DNA of 64,000 bases, taken from assembly GCF_001429295.1 (NCBI RefSeq), contig NZ_LMJL01000008.1:1239552-1303551 (forward strand), written 5' to 3'. This DNA is from Flavobacterium sp. Root935 (GTDB taxonomy: Bacteria > Bacteroidota > Bacteroidia > Flavobacteriales > Flavobacteriaceae). The notes beneath the pieces are model-generated. The model ran no database searches and was not told the origin of the DNA. It saw only the letters and a list, made by a program, of their open reading frames with translations. A program made the translations under genes and the position numbers. Positions 59,046 through 64,000 of the stretch are shown here, piece by piece (position 1 is the stretch's first letter; each line of letters begins with the position of its first letter).

Positions 59046-60473
59046 TTATGCCAACAAAGCATTTTTCAAACCTTCGAAATCAACTGTAATCTGTTCTCCT
59101 GACACTAAATTTTTAAGTGCATAAGAATTCGAGGCAATTTCTTGATCTCCTGCAATTACTGCAAACGGAATCAGACGTTTATCTGCATATTGAAACTGTT
59201 TCCCCACTTTTACATTATCTGGGTACAATTCTACTTTTATATTTTCTTGTCTCAATTTTTGAATTGCTTTTGAAGCATACAAAGCTTCTTTATCTCCATA
59301 ATTGATAAAAATAGCTTTTGAAGTCGCTGCAACAGTTTCTGGAAACAATTGCAATTCTTCTAATACTAAATAGATTCGATCCAAACCAAAAGAAATTCCG
59401 ACACCACTCATATTTTTCAAACCAAAAATACCAGTCAAATCGTCGTATCTTCCACCGCCTCCGATAGATCCCATCGAAACGGTTTTTGGAGCCGCAACTT
59501 CAAAAATAGCTCCAGTGTAATAATTTAAACCACGTGCCAAAGTCACATCTAAATCTAAAGTTGCTGTTGCCAATCCTAAAACGGCAACGTTGTCACAAAT
59601 AAATTTCAATTCTTCAACACCTTTCATTCCTTCTTCCGAAGAAGCCAATAATTCTGAAAGCTGCTCAATTTTATCTGCAAATGTTCCGCTAAAGCTAAAA
59701 AGCGGCTGTACTTTAACCAACGCTTCTGCAGCAATTCCTTTTTCGATCATTTCCTTTTTTACGCCGTCTTCTCCAATTTTGTCTAGTTTATCTAAAGCAA
59801 CCGTAAAATCGATCAATTTATCTGAAGCGCCAATAACCTCAGCAATTCCAGATAATATTTTTCTGTTATTAATTTTAATTGTAACGCCTTCTAATCCTAA
59901 TGAAGTAAAAACGGTATCATACAACTGAACTAATTCTACTTCCTGCCAAAGTGATTTTGAACCAACAACATCGGCATCACATTGATAAAATTCTCTGTAA
60001 CGTCCTCTTTGTGGTCTGTCTGCTCTCCAAACGGGCTGAATCTGATATCTTTTAAAAGGAAATTCAATTTCGTTTTGGTGCTGTACAACGTATCTTGCAA
60101 ACGGGACTGTCAAATCGTAACGTAATGCTTTTTCTGAAATTCTTCCAGTAAATTTATTCAATTCGATTCTCTGACTTAAATCTATTGTTTCGGCAGAATT
60201 TGACTGAAGTGCTTCGATAGATTCTGGCAATTCAATTTTATTTTTATTGAAGAAAAAATTTCCTGAATTCAATATTTTAAAAATCAAACGATCTCCTTCT
60301 TCCCCATATTTCCCCATCAAAGTATCTGAATTTTCAAACGAAGGAGTTTCTATTGGCTGAAAACCAAATTTCTCAAAATTAGTTTTGATTGTCTGAATAA
60401 TATATTGACGTTTTGACACCTCTGCAGGCGAAAAATCTCTTGTCCCTTGTGGAATACTTGGTTTTGAAGCCAT
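59046..60473 (-). CDS. hisS: Histidyl-tRNA synthetase
   Basis: Class II aminoacyl-tRNA synthetase, dimeric. The 475-aa sequence starts [21 protein letters not shown]. The motif 2 region is [29 protein letters not shown] (near residue 145), followed by the His-specific [14 protein letters not shown] and motif 3 [17 protein letters not shown]. The C-terminal anticodon-binding domain ends [14 protein letters not shown]. Slightly longer than E. coli HisS (424 aa), as common in Bacteroidota. Monocistronic. Confidence 0.96.
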   Translation of the reverse strand: MASKPSIPQGTRDFSPAEVSKRQYIIQTIKTNFEKFGFQPIETPSFENSDTLMGKYGEEGDRLIFKILNSGNFFFNKNKIELPESIEALQSNSAETIDLSQRIELNKFTGRISEKALRYDLTVPFARYVVQHQNEIEFPFKRYQIQPVWRADRPQRGRYREFYQCDADVVGSKSLWQEVELVQLYDTVFTSLGLEGVTIKINNRKILSGIAEVIGASDKLIDFTVALDKLDKIGEDGVKKEMIEKGIAAEALVKVQPLFSFSGTFADKIEQLSELLASSEEGMKGVEELKFICDNVAVLGLATATLDLDVTLARGLNYYTGAIFEVAAPKTVSMGSIGGGGRYDDLTGIFGLKNMSGVGISFGLDRIYLVLEELQLFPETVAATSKAIFINYGDKEALYASKAIQKLRQENIKVELYPDNVKVGKQFQYADKRLIPFAVIAGDQEIASNSYALKNLVSGEQITVDFEGLKNALLA

Positions 60474-60482
60474 CTTTTTTAT

Positions 60483-60510
60483 ATTAGATTGTTGATTTTA
60501 GATTTCAGAT
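60483..60510. repeat. TTTTAGATT words before hisS
   Basis: TTAGATTGTTGATTTTAGATTTCAGATT, a single arm of the word seen at 15001-15027, without a visible partner. Confidence 0.5.
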
Positions 60511-60652
60511 TCCTTGAATCCTTACTTCTAAATTCTTTAACATTATTTTCTTTTAATTTTAATCGCCTGCAAATATCTTACTTTTTAAAATAAATAATAG
60601 CGCTTCGAAAACAAACTTGTAACAAAAAACGTATTTTCGTGACAAATTGGTC

Positions 60653-61897
60653 ATGATGCTAAAATTATTTAAAGAAAATATTCGAATTGCGTTTGGTTCT
60701 ATCAAAACACAATTACTGCGTACTATTCTTACCGTTTTAATTATCGCTATTGGTATAACAGCTCTGGTTGGAATTCTAACGGTGGTTTCTGCTTTAGAAA
60801 ATACAATTTCTACCGATTTTGCGTCAATGGGAGCAAATACATTTAACATCAATCAATACGAAAATAAAGTTCGTAATCGTGGCGGCAACGAACGAGAAGT
60901 CATCAATCCGATTATTTCTTATCCCGAAGCTGTTGCTTTCAAAAATAAATACAAATATCCTTTTACAGAAACTTCTTTGTCATTTACAGCAACTTCTACG
61001 GCTGAAGTAAAATATTTAGGCGAAAAAACAGATCCTGAAATTACAATTGTCGGAGTTGACGAACATTTTATTACTAATTCTGGTTTGGAAACAAGTTTAG
61101 GAAGAAGTTTTAATCAATTTGACGTTGAAAATAATACCTATTCCTGCATTGTTGGTTCTGACTTTGAAAAAGGACTTTTAAAAGATATTAATCCAATTGA
61201 TAAAATCATCTCAATTCGAGGTGCCCGATTCAAAGTAATTGGTGTTCTTAAAGAAAAAGGTTCAACATTTGGAAACAGTCAGGATTTACGAGTTTTGATT
61301 CCGATTCAGGTTGCAAGATCTTTATTCACGGCACCAAATATCAATTATACAATTAGTGTTATGGTTTCTAAAAAAGAAGTTTTAGACCAGGCAATTGACA
61401 ATGCAACAAGCACAATGCGAAGAGTGCGCAAATTAAGCCCCGTTCGTGACAATAATTTTGGCGTTGTTCGAAGCGATGATTTAATCAATAGAATTCTCGG
61501 AATTACTCAATATTTAGGATGGGCCGCATGGATTATCAGCATCATAACTATCTTGGGATCTTCCATAGCTTTGATGAATATTATGATTGTTTCGGTTACA
61601 GAACGTACTCGCGAAATTGGTGTCCGTAAAGCTTTAGGAGCAAAAAGATCAACCGTAGCATTCCAGTTTTTTATTGAAACTTTATTAATTGGACAAATTG
61701 GAGGTTTAGTCGGAATCGTTTTGGGTATCTTGCTTGGTTTCGCTATTGCAGCAGCGATGAGCTTCGTATTTGTGATTCCGTGGATGGCAATTTTTGCCGC
61801 TTTTGCAACAAGTTTTTGCGTTGCATTGGTTTCTGGTTTATATCCAGCAATTAAAGCTTCTAAATTAGATCCTATTGAAGCTTTGCGATATGAATAA
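60653..61897 (+). CDS. MacB-like ABC transporter permease (FtsX family)
   Basis: A 414-aa inner-membrane protein. One N-terminal helix (about 20-42, ILTVLIIAIGITALVGILTV) precedes a periplasmic MacB-PCD domain (about 50-255). Three C-terminal helices follow at about 285-310, 335-360 and 375-400. The FtsX-family segments SIALMNIMIVSVTERTREIGVRKALGA and GLYPAIKASKLDPIEALRYE are strongly conserved in export permeases of the MacB class. The start could be ATG 60653 or 60656; an in-frame TTG at 60647 is unlikely. No ATPase is adjacent; the ATPase at 14311-14997 is of the right type. Confidence 0.9.
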   Translation: MMLKLFKENIRIAFGSIKTQLLRTILTVLIIAIGITALVGILTVVSALENTISTDFASMGANTFNINQYENKVRNRGGNEREVINPIISYPEAVAFKNKYKYPFTETSLSFTATSTAEVKYLGEKTDPEITIVGVDEHFITNSGLETSLGRSFNQFDVENNTYSCIVGSDFEKGLLKDINPIDKIISIRGARFKVIGVLKEKGSTFGNSQDLRVLIPIQVARSLFTAPNINYTISVMVSKKEVLDQAIDNATSTMRRVRKLSPVRDNNFGVVRSDDLINRILGITQYLGWAAWIISIITILGSSIALMNIMIVSVTERTREIGVRKALGAKRSTVAFQFFIETLLIGQIGGLVGIVLGILLGFAIAAAMSFVFVIPWMAIFAAFATSFCVALVSGLYPAIKASKLDPIEALRYE

Positions 61898-61899
61898 TT

Positions 61900-62006
61900 T
61901 TTTAGTATTCAGTCTCAGTTTTCAGTCTCACTAACAGTTTTCAGTTATTGGTGTTACCGAAAACTGTGACTGAGACTGAGACTGTAAACTGAGACTGAAA
62001 AACTTT
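61900..62006. repeat. Word repeat, CAGTC class
   Basis: AGTATTCAGTCTCAGTTTTC, then AGTCTCACTAACAGTTTTCAG on the left. On the right come GAAAACTGTGACTGAGACTG and AGACTGTAAACTGAGACTG in reverse complement. It fills the space between the convergent permease and prmC genes and probably ends both transcripts. Confidence 0.78.
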
Positions 62007-62859
62007 AAATATTCCCTTTTATCATTCTGTCGTTATCGTAAATATCTTTTCGCAGCTCTACGTTTTTAAAATCCATATTTTCGAGCAATTCAATCATTTC
62101 TTTTCCAAGATATTGATTGATTTCGAAATATAATTTTCCTTTTTCAAAAAGGCGTTTTTGTGCCAGCGAAGCAATTTTTCTGTAAAAAATCAAAGCATCA
62201 TTATCTTCCACGAAAAGTGCTAAATGCGGTTCGTAATCCAGTACATTTTTTTTGATTTCTTCTTTTTCTAAATTTCGAACATAGGGCGGATTCGAAACAA
62301 TAATATCAAAATTACATCTTAGTTCTTCGGTTTCTAAAATATCCAAAAGAACAAAAGTCACATCGACATTATTTTTTACAGCATTTCTTTTTGCTGTTTC
62401 TATTGCTTTTTTAGAAACATCGATTCCATAAACCTCAGCATTAGGCAGATTTTTTGCCAGCGAAATAGCAATACAGCCGCTTCCGGTTCCAATATCTAGA
62501 ATTTTCGTTTTTTTTGATTTATCTGGATTAGAATTTTCATTAATAATCCATTCTACTAATTCCTCAGTTTCTGGCCTTGGAATCAAAACATTTTCATTTA
62601 CTTCAAAATCCAAACCATAAAAGTTCGTTTTTCCTAATAAATATTGAATTGGAACTTCTTTTTTGAGCTGTTTTAAAAGCTCGTCCCATATAACAAAATC
62701 ATTCTCTTCAAAAGTCAATTCATGATTTAATGCCAAATCAATCTGACGAAGTTTATGTTTTTCTTCCAGAATTAAATAAAAAAAACTCTCCGCTTCGTAC
62801 GCATCGTAAAAAGGCGATAATTCTTTAATAAATTGAGTGCGGTATTGTTTAATTTTCAT
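62005..62859 (-). CDS. prmC: Release-factor glutamine methyltransferase PrmC
   Basis: Methylates the Gln of the GGQ motif in RF1 and RF2. The 284-aa protein has an N-terminal helical domain (about 1-85), YLLGKTNFYGLDFEVNENVLIPRPETEEL, SAM motif ILDIGTGSGCIAISLA (near residue 120) and the catalytic NPPY in IVSNPPYVRN (near 189). The stop lies inside the right end of the word repeat. The GNAT gene upstream is 88 bases away on the same strand. Confidence 0.94.
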   Translation of the reverse strand: MKIKQYRTQFIKELSPFYDAYEAESFFYLILEEKHKLRQIDLALNHELTFEENDFVIWDELLKQLKKEVPIQYLLGKTNFYGLDFEVNENVLIPRPETEELVEWIINENSNPDKSKKTKILDIGTGSGCIAISLAKNLPNAEVYGIDVSKKAIETAKRNAVKNNVDVTFVLLDILETEELRCNFDIIVSNPPYVRNLEKEEIKKNVLDYEPHLALFVEDNDALIFYRKIASLAQKRLFEKGKLYFEINQYLGKEMIELLENMDFKNVELRKDIYDNDRMIKGNI

Positions 62860-62947
62860 TTCAATTTTTTGAACATTATGTACCAGTTAAAAACTGATTT
62901 TTACAATTCAATAAGTCTCGTTAACACAAAATTGTTACAACTTCTAA

Positions 62948-63433
62948 TTACAAAACTTTCAGCATCCATATTGGACAAGAGCAATGTCCTGTTGACCCTA
63001 ATGGCGCATCCAGATATTCAAAACCAGATTTTTTATACAACTTTTGTGCTGCATGCATAAAAGGCATTGTTTCTATATAACATTTTTCGAAACCAAAATC
63101 CTTTGCTTGCTCTAAACACTTTTCCATCATTTTGGCTCCAATTCCTAAACCGCGGGTTTTGGGCAGAAAATACATTTTCTGCAATTCGCAGATTTTTGGA
63201 TCCCCATTTTCCAAAGGCGCAATTCCAGCACAGCCTACAATTTCACCTTCACTTTCTACAACAAAATAGGAAGATTTTGCTTTACTATACTCTTCAAACA
63301 TTAAATCCAAATAAGGATCTTCGTATGCAGTTCCGACTTTTGGAATCTCCATTTCGTCAAAAACTGATCTAATTAAACTCGCAACTGATTGATTATCTTC
63401 TTTTTCAATTGCGCGTATAAGCCAATTTACCAT
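62948..63433 (-). CDS. GNAT acetyltransferase
   Basis: A 161-aa N-acetyltransferase with the usual order: IRAIEKEDNQSVASLIRSVF, then YFVVESEGEIVGCAGIAPL, then LQKMYFLPKTRGLGIGAKMMEKCLEQA containing the acetyl-CoA loop (Arg/Gly x-Gly). YIETMPFMHAAQKLYKKSGFEYL closes the fold. The end GSTGHCSCPIWMLK is conserved in a Bacteroidota subgroup, from memory. Substrate unknown. Divergent from ribD. Confidence 0.87.
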   Translation of the reverse strand: MVNWLIRAIEKEDNQSVASLIRSVFDEMEIPKVGTAYEDPYLDLMFEEYSKAKSSYFVVESEGEIVGCAGIAPLENGDPKICELQKMYFLPKTRGLGIGAKMMEKCLEQAKDFGFEKCYIETMPFMHAAQKLYKKSGFEYLDAPLGSTGHCSCPIWMLKVL

Positions 63434-63518
63434 TTTTTTTAATCTAAAATATTATAAACGCAAAATAAAGGTAGTTATTTCTATAGTTTCTTAACTTAGT
63501 CATAAACTCAAAAATAAC

Positions 63519-63526
63519 TACTTTTG
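63519..63526 (+). promoter_or_regulatory. -7 element of ribD
   Basis: TACTTTTG, a perfect -7 match, ends only four bases before the GTG start at 63531. RNA would start at or near the start codon, so the message may have no leader. Confidence 0.55.
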
Positions 63527-63530
63527 CACC

Positions 63531-64000
63531 GTGAATATACATGAAAAATATATAAAACGCTGTATCGAACTGGCACAAAATGGGCTTGGAACTACTTATC
63601 CGAACCCAATGGTCGGAAGCGTAATTGTTTACGAAAATCAAATTATTGGCGAAGGCTGGCACAAAAAGGCCGGTGAACCACATGCAGAGGTAAATGCGGT
63701 TCGATCTGTGAAGGATAAATCACTGCTAAAAAAAGCTACAATTTATGTAAGTTTAGAGCCTTGCAGTCATTTTGGAAAGACGCCTCCTTGCTGCGACTTA
63801 ATTATCGCAAATCAAATTCCGAATGTAGTTGTCGGAACGGTTGATCCTAATGAAAAAGTGGCCGGAAAAGGAATTCTAAAATTAATCGAAGCGGGAGCAA
63901 ATGTTACTGTTGGAGTTTTAGAAGATGAATGCAACGAGTTGAACAAACGTTTTTTTACTTTTCATCAAAAAAAGAGACCCTATATTATTTTAAAATGGGC
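63531..64000 (+). CDS. ribD: RibD, riboflavin biosynthesis deaminase/reductase (5' part, cut by window edge)
   Basis: Deaminates, and if complete also reduces, the pyrimidine intermediate of riboflavin synthesis. The visible 156 codons read through to the window end. They start at GTG with NIHEKYIKRCIELAQNG and contain YPNPMVGSV, the zinc site HAEVNA (His, Glu) and SLEPCSHFGKTPPC (both Cys), all of the deaminase domain. The reductase domain would lie beyond the edge. The GTG start is chosen because the next in-frame Met (in NPMVGSV) lies inside the conserved domain. Confidence 0.92.
   Translation, partial: MNIHEKYIKRCIELAQNGLGTTYPNPMVGSVIVYENQIIGEGWHKKAGEPHAEVNAVRSVKDKSLLKKATIYVSLEPCSHFGKTPPCCDLIIANQIPNVVVGTVDPNEKVAGKGILKLIEAGANVTVGVLEDECNELNKRFFTFHQKKRPYIILKW

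Overview
The window looks like a chromosomal segment of a Flavobacterium-type member of the Bacteroidota. The base composition is AT-rich. Promoters carry the Bacteroidota -7 element TAnnTTTG, often with TTG about 17-21 bases upstream. The core proteins fit as well: a long SecA (1114 aa) without a C-terminal zinc motif, a DUF2795 gene just before secA, and TonB-plug motifs of the SusC kind. Several lipoproteins have acidic residues right after the lipid cysteine. The species assignment is inference from these features.

Layout. (1) 17-7462, minus strand: a nine-gene surface-polysaccharide operon. It has two TagD-like nucleotidylyltransferases, an SDR, a Wzx flippase, a LicD phosphotransferase, GT2 and GT4 glycosyltransferases, a Wzy-like polymerase and a hexapeptide acetyltransferase. 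It is read from a good promoter at 7597-7624. (2) 7787-16140: small membrane and secreted proteins, a Uup-like ABC-F ATPase, an FKBP lipoprotein, a methyltransferase, a MacB-type ATPase and a cobalamin adenosyltransferase. (3) 16230-22659: secA, a TrmH-family methylase, a sirtuin and purB. (4) 22898-29399: a CPA2 antiporter, peroxiredoxin, AEC carrier, Crp-like regulator, DoxX protein and an Rrf2/NAD(P)H-binding pair. (5) 29703-37973: MeaB GTPase, an LtaS/OpgB-type enzyme, MATE pump, beta-barrel protein, PPK2, a HEPN-like hypothetical and a propeller protein. (6) 38049-46065: prolyl oligopeptidase, two hypotheticals, an ECF sigma / plug-bearing membrane protein / plug-bearing VWA cassette, and a LURP-one-like protein. 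(7) 46180-56203: an SDR, MtaB, a GNAT, a HAD phosphatase, DUF2007, a one-domain DEAD protein, a sigma-54 regulator without Fis domain, and a NatAB-like ABC exporter. (8) 56362-64000: grpE-dnaJ, tRNA-Trp, hisS, a MacB-like permease, prmC, a GNAT, and a ribD gene cut by the window edge.

How genes work together. The polysaccharide genes form a plausible Wzx/Wzy pathway in which a CDP-linked polyol or similar group would be made by the TagD-like proteins and SDR and attached by LicD. MeaB and the PduO-type adenosyltransferase both serve coenzyme-B12 (methylmalonyl-CoA mutase) metabolism. grpE-dnaJ is a chaperone operon with its own promoter and terminator.

The most unusual feature is between the genes. 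More than twenty spacers hold degenerate 'word repeats': short words such as AATTCCAA, CTAAGATA, CAGTCTCAG, CACAGAGAA and CCACGAATT, written several times and then again in reverse complement to form hairpins. Some are nested inside others. A separate 144-base element before the CPA2 antiporter gene has a long multi-stem hairpin framed by a 14-base direct repeat. These, together with the plug-domain sigma cassette and the HEPN-like protein, are the main candidates for undescribed biology. No CRISPR array, transposase, integrase, prophage or known defence system was seen.
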